Source: Micavibrio aeruginosavorus
GTDB lineage: Bacteria > Pseudomonadota > Alphaproteobacteria > Micavibrionales > Micavibrionaceae
Direction: 5' to 3'
Assembly (NCBI GenBank): GCA_003240795.1
Contig: QFNK01000111.1
Span: 1 to 6,327, forward strand
Length of the DNA stretch: 6,327 nucleotides
The position numbers and the translations under genes were made by a program. Every line of letters starts with the position of its first letter. Position 1 is the first letter of the stretch. Positions 1 to 5,746 of the stretch are shown here, in pieces. Under the pieces are notes generated by a model. The model was not told the origin of the DNA. It did not search any database and saw only the letters and a list, made by a program, of their open reading frames with translations.

Positions 1-664
1 GCAGTTCGATGAAGTCGATGTCGAGGCTGCCGATAACATCACCGTTTTTCAGCGAGTTTTTGAGGACAGGCACGGCGATCAGGCGCTCGACGCGGCCGGA
101 AACATTGATCCGTTTCAGGGGATTTTTCGCGGAAGGCGATACGACGACGGCCGTGAAGAAATCATTCTGCGGGTTGAAATTGAACGCTGACACTTCGACC
201 GTCTCATCCTCACCGGCAGGAAGAATAATGTCTTCCGGCGCGCTGATATAGGCGATCGAAAAGGACGTATCGACTCCGGACTTGCGAACATTCTGTTCCA
301 GCGCGGACGTTATCTCCGCGGAAGGAATGACCGCTGCCTCACGGCGCAGGATGATCTGGTCCATGGAGGAGGAAGGATTCCAGTCCACATTCAGGGAGGA
401 CGCGATCCGGTAAAGCGTTTTCGCGTTCAGCACCATCTCCTTGCCCGGTTGAGGGGCGGGGCCGAGGACATAGTCCGCGTTTTTGGTGTTTTCGAAAATA
501 TCGCCAAGACGGATATGCTCGCCCGCGATGACGCTGTCGCCGCGAAGCGAGGCGGCCAGCGCCTGCTTCGTACCGGCGAGGAGGACGACCACGCCGACGC
601 TGATCGAAAGAATGAACAGGGCGATACGGGCCGCCAGTTCAAATGTTTCAATAAAATCACGCAT
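1..664 (-). CDS. flgA: FlgA, P-ring assembly chaperone (3' end cut off by the window edge)
   Basis: Periplasmic chaperone that assists FlgI polymerisation into the flagellar P ring. I translated this frame by hand: it is open from the ATG at 664-662 to the left edge, giving the first 221 residues. The start has a strong AGGAGG Shine-Dalgarno at 675-670, 5 nt upstream. Residues about 11-38 form a signal peptide: a hydrophobic core (IALFILSISVGVVVLLA) ending in a signal-peptidase-like A-L-A before A39-S40. The mature part follows the FlgA pattern, with LGDIF at about 53-57, and the SAF domain begins at about residue 195 (RLIAVPVLKNSLKNGDVIG). The rest of the SAF domain and the stop lie outside the window. 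It sits 28 nt downstream of flgG, in the flgF-flgG-flgA order known from Caulobacter and relatives, where flgH usually follows. Identity rests on the signal peptide, the SAF start and the position. Confidence 0.88.
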   Translation of the reverse strand, partial: MRDFIETFELAARIALFILSISVGVVVLLAGTKQALAASLRGDSVIAGEHIRLGDIFENTKNADYVLGPAPQPGKEMVLNAKTLYRIASSLNVDWNPSSSMDQIILRREAAVIPSAEITSALEQNVRKSGVDTSFSIAYISAPEDIILPAGEDETVEVSAFNFNPQNDFFTAVVVSPSAKNPLKRINVSGRVERLIAVPVLKNSLKNGDVIGSLDIDFIEL

Positions 665-692
665 ATCTACCTCCTGTTAAAAGACGCGCCGC

Positions 693-1481
693 TTAGCGAA
701 GCTGCGTTACCGTCTGTAGCATTTCATCGCTGGCCGTGATGATCTTGGAGTTCATCTCGTAAGCGCGCTGTGCCGTAATCAGATTCGTAATCTCTTCAAC
801 CACGTTGACGTTGGAGTTTTCGAGAGCGCCCTGACGGATCTGTCCGTAATATTCCTCGGCGGGATTACCGACGATGGCGGGGCCGGAGGCGTCCGTTTCA
901 AGGAACAACGTGTCCCCGATGCCTTCAAGGCCGCCCGTGTTGACAAAGCTGGCAAGCTGCAACTGACCTACGTTAGCCATGGCGACGGCGCCCGGCTGTT
1001 TCACGAGCACTTCGCCCGACTGGTTGATCACGATGTCTTCGGCGTCTTGTGGAACAGTAATGCCCGGCTGGACGAGATAGCCCTGTGCCGTTACGAGTTC
1101 ACCGTTTTCATTGAGCTGGAAAACGCCGGAACGTGTGTAGGCCGTATCGCCGTTCGGCATTTCGATCTGGAAGTAGCCTTCACCCGTAATAGCGAGATCG
1201 AGCGGGTTTTCCGTCATCTTGATCGTGCCTTGTTCGTGCAGGCGGTAGATGGAGCCGAGACCGACGCCGAGACCGAACTGCATACCCGATGGGGCAATCG
1301 TGCCCGTGTCGGATGTCTGCGCGCCCGGACGCTGCTTGTTCTGATAGATCAGGTCATGGAATTCGGCGCGCTGGCGCTTGAATCCGGACGTGGTCGTGTT
1401 TGCGATGTTGTTCGAGATAACATCCACGTTCATCTGCTGTGCCAGCATGCCGGTGGAGCCGATATCAAGAGATCTTAGCAT
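693..1481 (-). CDS. flgG: FlgG, flagellar distal rod protein
   Basis: Structural protein of the distal rod, which crosses the periplasm and passes through the P and L rings. It has 262 residues, the normal FlgG length of about 260. The N-terminal rod signature is present: LDIGSTGMLAQQ at 5-16 and SNNIANTTTSGFKR at 23-36. The FlgG-specific insert around residues 46-75 (QNKQRPGAQ, then GMQFGLGVG) separates it from FlgF. The D1 core includes NPLDLAITGEGYFQI at about 92-106. The C-terminal helix has the family ending ENSNVNVVEEITNLITAQRAYE at 221-242. The ATG at 1481 has AAGGA 9 nt upstream. The gene lies 29 nt downstream of flgF and is probably transcribed from the sigma-54-type promoter ahead of flgF. 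Nothing appears damaged or unusual. Confidence 0.98.
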   Translation of the reverse strand: MLRSLDIGSTGMLAQQMNVDVISNNIANTTTSGFKRQRAEFHDLIYQNKQRPGAQTSDTGTIAPSGMQFGLGVGLGSIYRLHEQGTIKMTENPLDLAITGEGYFQIEMPNGDTAYTRSGVFQLNENGELVTAQGYLVQPGITVPQDAEDIVINQSGEVLVKQPGAVAMANVGQLQLASFVNTGGLEGIGDTLFLETDASGPAIVGNPAEEYYGQIRQGALENSNVNVVEEITNLITAQRAYEMNSKIITASDEMLQTVTQLR

Positions 1482-1510
1482 GGCGTTTTTTCCTTCTTAT
1501 AAAACTTTAA

Positions 1511-2233
1511 TTAGCTTGTTCTCAGCATGCGCTGCAGACCGTTGCGTTGGCGGTCCTGTTCATTGTTCATCATGTTCTGCACGGCCTGATATTCGCGCAT
1601 CACTTCGATCATGCGCGTCATTTCAAGGACGGGCTGGACGTTGGAACCTTCGATCTTGCCTTGCAGGACGGTTGTTTCCGTTGCGGGCAGGGCGGCTTGT
1701 TCCGTTTTGTAGAGACCGTTTCCGGCAGGCTCCATTCTCTGATAGTCGGGGAATTCGGAAAGCATCAGTGTCGCAATCTGTCCCTGATCGGTGGAAATGA
1801 TCCCGCCTTTGTCGATGCTGACATATTTCGCATCCTGGGGAACCGTAATCGCGCCGCCGCCCGCGTCTGCGACAAGGCGGCCTTGCGATGTGACGAGCTG
1901 CCCGTCCATATTGAGGGCGAAGTTTCCGGCGCGCGTATATTGGATGCCGTCCGGCGTCTGCACACCCATAAAACCGGGGCCGACGAGGGCCACATCCAGC
2001 GGGTTGCCCGTTTCCTTGACCGATCCGGCATCCGTAACGCGGTATTGTCCGTAATCGAGGACGAGGGAGACGTCTTCCTTCATGCGGCGCTGGTCGGAGA
2101 TGAATTCTTTGAACAGGGCGTTCTGGCCACGATAGCCCGGCGTGTTGATGTTGGCGACGTTGTTCGCGATCAGAGCCATCTTCTGCTCCATCGCTACCTG
2201 TCCCGACAAACCGACATAGATTGAATTTTCCAT
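1511..2233 (-). CDS. flgF: FlgF, flagellar proximal rod protein
   Basis: Rod protein connecting the MS-ring side of the basal body to the distal rod. It has 240 residues, usual for FlgF. The N-terminus (MENSIYVGLSGQ) is the FlgF type rather than the FlgG type, followed by the rod signature ANNVANINTPGYRGQ at 23-37. NPLDVALVGPGFMGVQT lies at about 77-93, and the conserved C-terminal helix begins at about SNVQPVLEMTRMIEVMREY (197-215). The FlgG-specific insert is absent. The ATG at 2233 is preceded by AGAGG with 8 nt spacing. It is the first gene of the minus-strand flgF-flgG-flgA group, and a sigma-54-type promoter ends about 30 nt upstream, leaving a predicted leader of about 19 nt. It diverges from fliL on the other strand. 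Confidence 0.97.
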   Translation of the reverse strand: MENSIYVGLSGQVAMEQKMALIANNVANINTPGYRGQNALFKEFISDQRRMKEDVSLVLDYGQYRVTDAGSVKETGNPLDVALVGPGFMGVQTPDGIQYTRAGNFALNMDGQLVTSQGRLVADAGGGAITVPQDAKYVSIDKGGIISTDQGQIATLMLSEFPDYQRMEPAGNGLYKTEQAALPATETTVLQGKIEGSNVQPVLEMTRMIEVMREYQAVQNMMNNEQDRQRNGLQRMLRTS

Positions 2234-2262
2234 TCAGTACACCTCTTCTCGGAAACAGACGT

Positions 2263-2278
2263 TGCGAAGACCGTGCCA
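2263..2278 (-). promoter_or_regulatory. Sigma-54 (RpoN) promoter for flgF-flgG-flgA
   Basis: On the minus strand this reads TGGCACGGTCTTCGCA. The -24 element TGGCACG is perfect, the -12 element is TCGCA against the TTGCW consensus (one mismatch), and the invariant GG and GC are exactly 10 nt apart. The predicted transcription start is near 2252, about 19 nt before the flgF ATG. In Caulobacter, rod and ring operons including flgF are sigma-54 dependent and activated by FlbD, which agrees with this placement. Seen in sequence; not experimentally shown. Confidence 0.82.
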
Positions 2279-2333
2279 AAGGGAAAATCAAGCAAATCAA
2301 AGGCGTTAGGATGTATATGCCGCCCGAGCGTTT

Positions 2334-2349
2334 TTGCCCGGAGCGGCAA
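2334..2349. promoter_or_regulatory. Inverted repeat TTGCC-N6-GGCAA, candidate activator site
   Basis: A 5+5 bp perfect dyad in the flgF-fliL intergenic region, about 55-70 bp upstream of the flgF -24 element. Further GGCAA half-sites lie at 2410-2416 and 2418-2424 in direct orientation, and TTTTGCCC (2332-2339) is an exact inverse of GGGCAAAA (2409-2416). The position suits binding of a sigma-54 enhancer-binding protein such as FlbD, which in Caulobacter acts on flagellar promoters. The protein that binds is an inference. Confidence 0.4.
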
Positions 2350-2373
2350 TTTCGTCAGAGGTTCCCGAGTCGG

Positions 2374-2390
2374 GGGGAAATATTTTCCCC
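2374..2390. repeat. Perfect 7-bp inverted repeat GGGGAAA-TAT-TTTCCCC
   Basis: Two 7-bp arms separated by TAT form an exact dyad, roughly midway between the flgF sigma-54 promoter and the fliL -35 element. It is not followed by a T-tract on either strand, is not near a gene end, and lies between two divergent promoters, so an operator is more likely than a terminator. Which regulator, if any, binds it is unknown. Confidence 0.5.
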
Positions 2391-2436
2391 GTGGCTGTCG
2401 GACGGGCGGGGCAAAACGGCAAAGCGATTGTTATTC

Positions 2437-2464
2437 TTGGCGGATCGGGATTTATAGGTATAAT
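2437..2464 (+). promoter_or_regulatory. Sigma-70-type promoter for fliL
   Basis: A perfect TATAAT at 2459-2464 has TTGGCG (4 of 6 to TTGACA) at 2437-2442, with a 16-nt spacer. The predicted start near 2471 leaves a leader of about 23 nt containing the fliL Shine-Dalgarno. There is no GG-N10-GC pair facing fliL here. This fits early (class II) expression of fliL against late sigma-54 expression of the divergent flgF genes. Confidence 0.6.
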
Positions 2465-2493
2465 CCTTAATCATATTCCAAAGGATTCTCTCT

Positions 2494-3069
2494 ATGGCAA
2501 ATCCCTCCCACGATGAAGAAGCAACGGCCGCCGCGGCGGGCGAGGAAAGTTTCGAAGAAAAAGGCAGCAAGAAAAAGCTGATCATTATTATCGTGATCGT
2601 GCTGTTCGTTCTCGGCGGCGCGGGGGCGGGGCTTTATTTCTCGGGTTTCCTCGACAAAATGTTGAAAAAGGATGCGCCTGTGGAAGGCGAACATGCCGCA
2701 CCGGCCGAAGGCGAGGCTCCACCGGCAGAGGGCGGACATGGCGCGGGTGCTGCCGCGCCGACTGGCGTCCAGTTCCTGAAAATTCCGGACATGACGGTCA
2801 ATTTGAACAGTGAGGACGGTACGCCGCGCTATCTGCGCCTTGCGGTTCAGCTTGAATTCAAGGATGCAAAAGACATGGCCGCGGTGGAAAAAGTGCTGCC
2901 GCGCGTGGTGGATCAGTTCCAGACATACCTGCGCGAACTCCGCGTCCGCGACCTGCGCGGTTCCGCTGGTATCTACCGCTTGCAGATGGAGCTTCTGGCC
3001 CGTGTGAACCAGGCGGCATACCCGGTCGAGGTTCAGGATGTCCTGTTTCAGGAAATTCTGATACAATAG
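2494..3069 (+). CDS. fliL: FliL, flagellar stator-associated membrane protein
   Basis: Inner-membrane protein that surrounds the stator units and supports torque generation. It has 191 residues, at the long end for FliL. The cytoplasmic N-terminus (about 1-28) is acidic, ending in the basic stop GSKKK. A single strongly hydrophobic segment (about 29-50, beginning LIIIIVIVLFVLGG) is the membrane anchor. It is followed by a low-complexity Ala/Pro/Glu/Gly linker (about 60-90) and a periplasmic FliL domain (about 92-191) that includes PRYLRLAVQLEF at 111-122 and ends in the typical DVLFQEILIQ. The ATG has AAGGA at 2481-2485, 8 nt upstream. It is the first gene of the plus-strand group, and fliM follows after 106 nt, an unusually wide gap containing a hairpin and another promoter. 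The linker is longer than in compact FliL proteins; otherwise ordinary. Confidence 0.95.
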   Translation: MANPSHDEEATAAAAGEESFEEKGSKKKLIIIIVIVLFVLGGAGAGLYFSGFLDKMLKKDAPVEGEHAAPAEGEAPPAEGGHGAGAAAPTGVQFLKIPDMTVNLNSEDGTPRYLRLAVQLEFKDAKDMAAVEKVLPRVVDQFQTYLRELRVRDLRGSAGIYRLQMELLARVNQAAYPVEVQDVLFQEILIQ

Positions 3070-3078
3070 TATGTATAC

Positions 3079-3111
3079 CCCGAAGCGGGTTTCTCCCGCT
3101 CACCTTTCGGG
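3079..3111 (+). other. Nested hairpin between fliL and fliM
   Basis: An inner stem AGCGGG (3084-3089) / CCCGCT (3095-3100) with a 5-nt loop is enclosed by an outer stem CCCGA (3079-3083) / TCGGG (3107-3111), with a one-sided bulge at 3101-3106. It begins 9 nt after the fliL stop. No U-tract follows, so it is not a standard intrinsic terminator. An mRNA processing or stability element, or a protein-binding dyad upstream of the fliM promoter, are the alternatives. Confidence 0.45.
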
Positions 3112-3113
3112 AA

Positions 3114-3129
3114 CGGCACGGTTCTTGCG
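3114..3129 (+). promoter_or_regulatory. Sigma-54 (RpoN) promoter for fliM and downstream genes
   Basis: The sequence CGGCACGGTTCTTGCG matches TGGCACG-N4-TTGCW apart from the first base of the -24 element and the last base of the -12 element. GG (3115-3116) and GC (3127-3128) are exactly 10 nt apart. The predicted start is near 3140, giving a leader of about 36 nt before the fliM ATG. The site is intergenic and correctly oriented, which supports it. Function is inferred. Confidence 0.68.
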
Positions 3130-3144
3130 ATAAGGTTTCGTTAA
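3130..3144. promoter_or_regulatory. Weak CtrA-like box ATAA-N7-TTAA at the fliM promoter start
   Basis: ATAA (3130-3133), 7 nt, then TTAA (3141-3144) matches the alphaproteobacterial CtrA consensus TTAA-N7-TTAA at 7 of 8 positions. It covers the predicted sigma-54 transcription start at about 3140, where a bound protein would be expected to repress. Such AT-rich motifs arise by chance fairly easily, so this is only a candidate. Confidence 0.2.
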
Positions 3145-3175
3145 GGACATTTTTGAAGGATTGCAGGCGTAACGG

Positions 3176-4291
3176 ATGAGCAATACGGACGTCAATGAAA
3201 AGGAGATGACCGCCGAAGAAAAGGCCATGATGGAGCAATGGGGCGCCATGGCCGACGAAGGTGCGGGTGAAAATTCTGCCGATCCGATGGCGGAAGCGAT
3301 GGGAATGGGCGGTGAAAGCTCGACACGCATCCTGAACCAGAACGAAATCGACTCCCTTCTTGGTTTCGACGACGATCTGGCGGGCGGCTCCGAAACATCC
3401 GGCGTCATGGCGCTGATCAATTCCGCGATGGTCAATTACGAGCGTCTGCCGATGCTCGACATCGTGTTCGACCGCCTTGTGCGTCTGATGTCCACCAGCT
3501 TGAGAAACCTGACGACCGACAACGTGGAGGTCAGCCTCGACAACGTATCGACCGTGCGTTTCGGCGATTATATGAACTCCATTCCGCTTCCGGCGATGCT
3601 GTCCGTCTTCAAGGCGGAGGAGTGGGATAACCACGGCCTGATGGTTACGGACTCCGCGCTGATCTATTCCGTGGTGGACGTTCTTCTCGGCGGACGCAAG
3701 GGCACGCCTGCCATCCGCGTCGAAGGCCGCCCCTATACGACAATCGAAACAAAACTTGTCGAACGCATGGTGCAGGTGACGCTGTCCGACCTGTCGTCCG
3801 CGTTCGACCCGCTGTCACCCGTATCCTTCCGCCTCGACCGCATCGAAACCAATCCGCGTTTTGCGACGATTTCCCAAAGCGGCAATGCCTGTGTGCTCGC
3901 GCGCCTTCGCGTCGATATGGGCGACCGTGGCGGACGCATCGAAATCGTTATTCCATACGCGACGCTGGAACCGATCCGCGAATTGCTTCTCCAGATGTTC
4001 ATGGGGGAGAAATTCGGGCGCGACTCCATCTGGGAAACCCACCTGACGAAAGAACTGTATCAGACCGAAGTTCAGCTTCAGGCCGTGCTCGGCGAAATGA
4101 CGATGCCGCTGCGCGATATCGTCAACTGGAAGATCGGCACCAAGGTGATGTTCAACACGCGTCCGCAGGACGAGCTTGAAATGCGCTGCGGTCAGTTCCC
4201 TATGTTCCGCGGTCCTGTAGGGCAGAAGCAGGACAATATTGCCGTGCGTATCGAAAGATATATTCCGCCGAAGCAGGAAGAGGAAGATTGA
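3176..4291 (+). CDS. fliM: FliM, flagellar motor switch protein
   Basis: Cytoplasmic C-ring protein that binds phosphorylated CheY and switches rotation. It has 371 residues. The CheY-binding motif (ILNQNEIDSLLGF) lies at 52-64 instead of at the extreme N-terminus, behind a Met- and acid-rich extension. The middle domain (about 75-285) shows LLGGRKG at 170-176, GRPYTTIETKLVERM at 184-198 and NPRFATI at 226-232, all recognisable FliM positions. The C-terminal FliN-like SpoA domain covers about 290-363. The start chosen is the ATG at 3176 with a modest CAGG about 8 nt upstream. The in-frame ATG at 3206 follows AGGAG with no spacing and is less likely. The stop overlaps the next gene's ATG (TGATG). 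Probably transcribed both by read-through from fliL and from the sigma-54-type promoter at 3114. Confidence 0.97.
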   Translation: MSNTDVNEKEMTAEEKAMMEQWGAMADEGAGENSADPMAEAMGMGGESSTRILNQNEIDSLLGFDDDLAGGSETSGVMALINSAMVNYERLPMLDIVFDRLVRLMSTSLRNLTTDNVEVSLDNVSTVRFGDYMNSIPLPAMLSVFKAEEWDNHGLMVTDSALIYSVVDVLLGGRKGTPAIRVEGRPYTTIETKLVERMVQVTLSDLSSAFDPLSPVSFRLDRIETNPRFATISQSGNACVLARLRVDMGDRGGRIEIVIPYATLEPIRELLLQMFMGEKFGRDSIWETHLTKELYQTEVQLQAVLGEMTMPLRDIVNWKIGTKVMFNTRPQDELEMRCGQFPMFRGPVGQKQDNIAVRIERYIPPKQEEED

Positions 4292-4866
4292 TGAGCCTGA
4301 GCGTTGGTTTCATCATGGATGCCGGGATGCTGGTCCTGCTCGCCGCGACGGTGTTTCTGGCGTTCCGCCTGAGCATGTCCCTGCGCGATTTCCGCGAAAG
4401 CCGCTCCGACATGGAAGGGCTGGTCAACCATATTGCGGTGAATATATCGCAGGCGGAGGCCGCCGTATCCGGTATGCAGAATGTCGCGCGCAAAACCGGT
4501 CTGGAGCTGGATGAAATTATCAACGATGCAAAAAAACTCGCGGATGAACTGCGCGTGATGAACGACAGCGGCAACAACCTCGCCGGCCGCCTTGAAAAGC
4601 TGGCGGAGAAAAACCGTAGCTTGATAGAACAGATGGAGCAGGGCGCTGCCGCTTTTCAGGCCTCTGCGCGTCAGGTTCGCAAGCCGCAACAATATGAAGT
4701 CGATGAGGAACCCGCGCCGCGCGGCGGATTTTCAATCCGTGACCGTGATGCCGACAACGATTTGTCCGACGAAGCTATTTTCGGGAGCGCCGGCATGCCG
4801 AGCAAGGCGGAGCGTGAACTGCTCGAAGCGCTTCAGGGAAGCAAAACCCGCCGGAGGTCGTCATGA
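4291..4866 (+). CDS. DUF6468-like membrane-anchored coiled-coil protein, flagellar accessory
   Basis: Function not established. The 191-residue protein has one N-terminal hydrophobic segment (about 6-28, with GMLVLLAATVFLAF) and then a long heptad-rich, charged coiled coil (about 32-130). A variable linker (about 131-165) leads to a short C-terminal helix, SKAERELLEALQ, at 171-182. This looks like an inner-membrane protein with its coiled coil in the cytoplasm. From memory, proteins of this build (DUF6468) occur next to fliM in alphaproteobacteria; I could not search for this. I start it at the ATG at 4291, which overlaps the fliM stop by one base and has AGGAA 5 nt upstream. A TTG three bases earlier would also be in frame but is less likely. 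Overlaps at both ends mean it is translationally coupled to fliM and to the MotE-like gene, which points to a motor role. Confidence 0.85.
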   Translation: MSLSVGFIMDAGMLVLLAATVFLAFRLSMSLRDFRESRSDMEGLVNHIAVNISQAEAAVSGMQNVARKTGLELDEIINDAKKLADELRVMNDSGNNLAGRLEKLAEKNRSLIEQMEQGAAAFQASARQVRKPQQYEVDEEPAPRGGFSIRDRDADNDLSDEAIFGSAGMPSKAERELLEALQGSKTRRRSS

Positions 4867-5648
4867 AACGCATGATCGGCAGCCCGCATCTTCTTCCCGC
4901 CGTGGCCATATGCGCCGCGCTCTGCTTTGGTGTCCGCTTCGGTGCGATGCTGGAGAAAATAGAGCTGGCGGGGTCGTTTACGTCCTACGCCTTTGCTGCC
5001 GACGTGCAGGATATAGAACCAGCGGCAGGCGAGGAAACCGCGCCCGCTCAGGACGCGCTTGCCGCGCCGGATCCCGCCGCGACGGGCGAAAAACCGAAAA
5101 CGGCGGAAGCCGCACCGGACGTTCCGGCAAAACCCGAAATCCAGGCTCCGGCACTCGGCAAGGCGCCTCCCGCGAAGGGCGACTGGAAATCATCCGACGA
5201 TCTCGACGGCAAATACGACGACATAAAGATGGAAATGTTCGAAGACCTTGCGAAACGCCGCAAGGATCTGGATGCCAAGGAAAAAGAACTCTCCATGCGC
5301 GAAGCCTTGCTGAAGGCCGCGCAGGCGGAGCTGGAGCAGAAAACGGGTGAGCTGACCGGCATCCGCAAGGACATTGAAGAGCTTCTCAAGAAACAGACCG
5401 AAGAAGAAGACAAGCGTATCGCCAGCCTTGTAAAAATCTACGAAGGTATGAAGGCGAAGGACGCGGCCCGCATTTTCGATACGCTGGAAATGGATGTGCT
5501 TCTGCAGGTCGTCACAAAGATGTCCGAACGCAAAACCGCCCCGATTATCGCGGCGATGGACGCCCAGCGCGCCCGCAACCTGACCATCATGCTGGCGGAG
5601 CAGAACAAGCTTCCGTCCATCCCCGTCCTGCCGACGGAACAGCAATAG
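4863..5648 (+). CDS. MotE-like exported coiled-coil protein with MgtE-N-like C-terminus
   Basis: The 261-residue protein starts at the ATG at 4863, sharing ATGA with the preceding stop. A hydrophobic stretch at about 9-28 is a signal peptide or membrane anchor, and A-F-A before A46-D47 could be a cleavage site. A Pro/Ala/Glu-rich linker (about 51-107) and a charged coiled coil (about 120-190, with KDLDAKEKELSMREALL) follow. The C-terminal domain (about 185-247) contains LVKIYEGMKAKDAARIF and LLQVVTKMSERKTAPIIAAM, the helical repeat pattern shared by MotE and the MgtE N-terminal domain. In Rhizobium and Sinorhizobium, MotE is a periplasmic chaperone that stabilises MotC. No motC is visible here, so the partner in this organism is unknown. 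It could equally be called an MgtE-domain or FliG-like-fold protein. Coupling to fliM supports a motor or stator role. Confidence 0.85.
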   Translation: MKRMIGSPHLLPAVAICAALCFGVRFGAMLEKIELAGSFTSYAFAADVQDIEPAAGEETAPAQDALAAPDPAATGEKPKTAEAAPDVPAKPEIQAPALGKAPPAKGDWKSSDDLDGKYDDIKMEMFEDLAKRRKDLDAKEKELSMREALLKAAQAELEQKTGELTGIRKDIEELLKKQTEEEDKRIASLVKIYEGMKAKDAARIFDTLEMDVLLQVVTKMSERKTAPIIAAMDAQRARNLTIMLAEQNKLPSIPVLPTEQQ

Positions 5649-5688
5649 GCATGCGCCCGTAGGTTTCTGTACGGCCTGTGTTTTCTCT
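5647..5688 (+). terminator. Weak possible terminator after the MotE-like gene
   Basis: A 5-bp stem CCGTA (5657-5661) / TACGG (5670-5674) may be extended by AGG (5647-5649) / CCT (5675-5677) around an internal bulge, and is followed by T-rich sequence (TGTTTTCTCT). The stem is short and the T-run interrupted, so at best it is an inefficient terminator. Its position between the MotE-like stop and a separate cheY promoter is what makes it worth listing. Confidence 0.25.
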
Positions 5689-5711
5689 AGGTAAATTATG
5701 TATCTTCCCGG

Positions 5712-5728
5712 TTATGCTTTGATTAACC
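5712..5728 (+). promoter_or_regulatory. Candidate CtrA binding site upstream of cheY
   Basis: TTAT (5712-5715), 7 nt, then TTAACC (5723-5728) matches the CtrA consensus TTAA-N7-TTAA at 7 of 8 positions, and the following bases (TTAACCAA) match the extended half-site TTAACCAT at 7 of 8. It lies about 40 bp upstream of the first TATAAT ahead of cheY. CtrA controls motility and chemotaxis genes in many alphaproteobacteria. Binding is inferred. Confidence 0.4.
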
Positions 5729-5746
5729 AATTCGGAGCATACTGTG

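Noticed and set aside
427..660. Short minus-strand open frame of 77 codons near the start of flgA
   Set aside because: It lies in a different frame from flgA. The flgA frame continues from 664 to the left edge with a signal peptide and SAF start, and the short product is Ser/Arg-rich and featureless.
1547..2224. Long plus-strand open frame (225 codons) opposite flgF
   Set aside because: Antisense to a clear flgF whose full length matches the family. The product is rich in His/Arg/Asp in the pattern of a codon-bias shadow and has no recognisable domain.
2467..3066. Minus-strand open frame (199 codons) opposite fliL
   Set aside because: Antisense shadow of fliL, which has a clear membrane segment and FliL domain.
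2858..3634. Minus-strand open frame (258 codons) crossing fliL, the spacer and fliM
   Set aside because: It runs antisense through two well-supported genes and their spacer, and its translation is His/Arg-rich without family features.
5190..5645. Minus-strand open frame (151 codons) opposite the MotE-like gene
   Set aside because: Antisense shadow. The plus-strand frame has the coiled coil and MgtE-N-like domain and overlaps its neighbour correctly.
5662..5676. GG-N10-GC spacing after the MotE-like gene, as a possible sigma-54 promoter for cheY
   Set aside because: Only the spacing fits. The -24 region reads GGTTT instead of GGCAC and the -12 region lacks TTGC.
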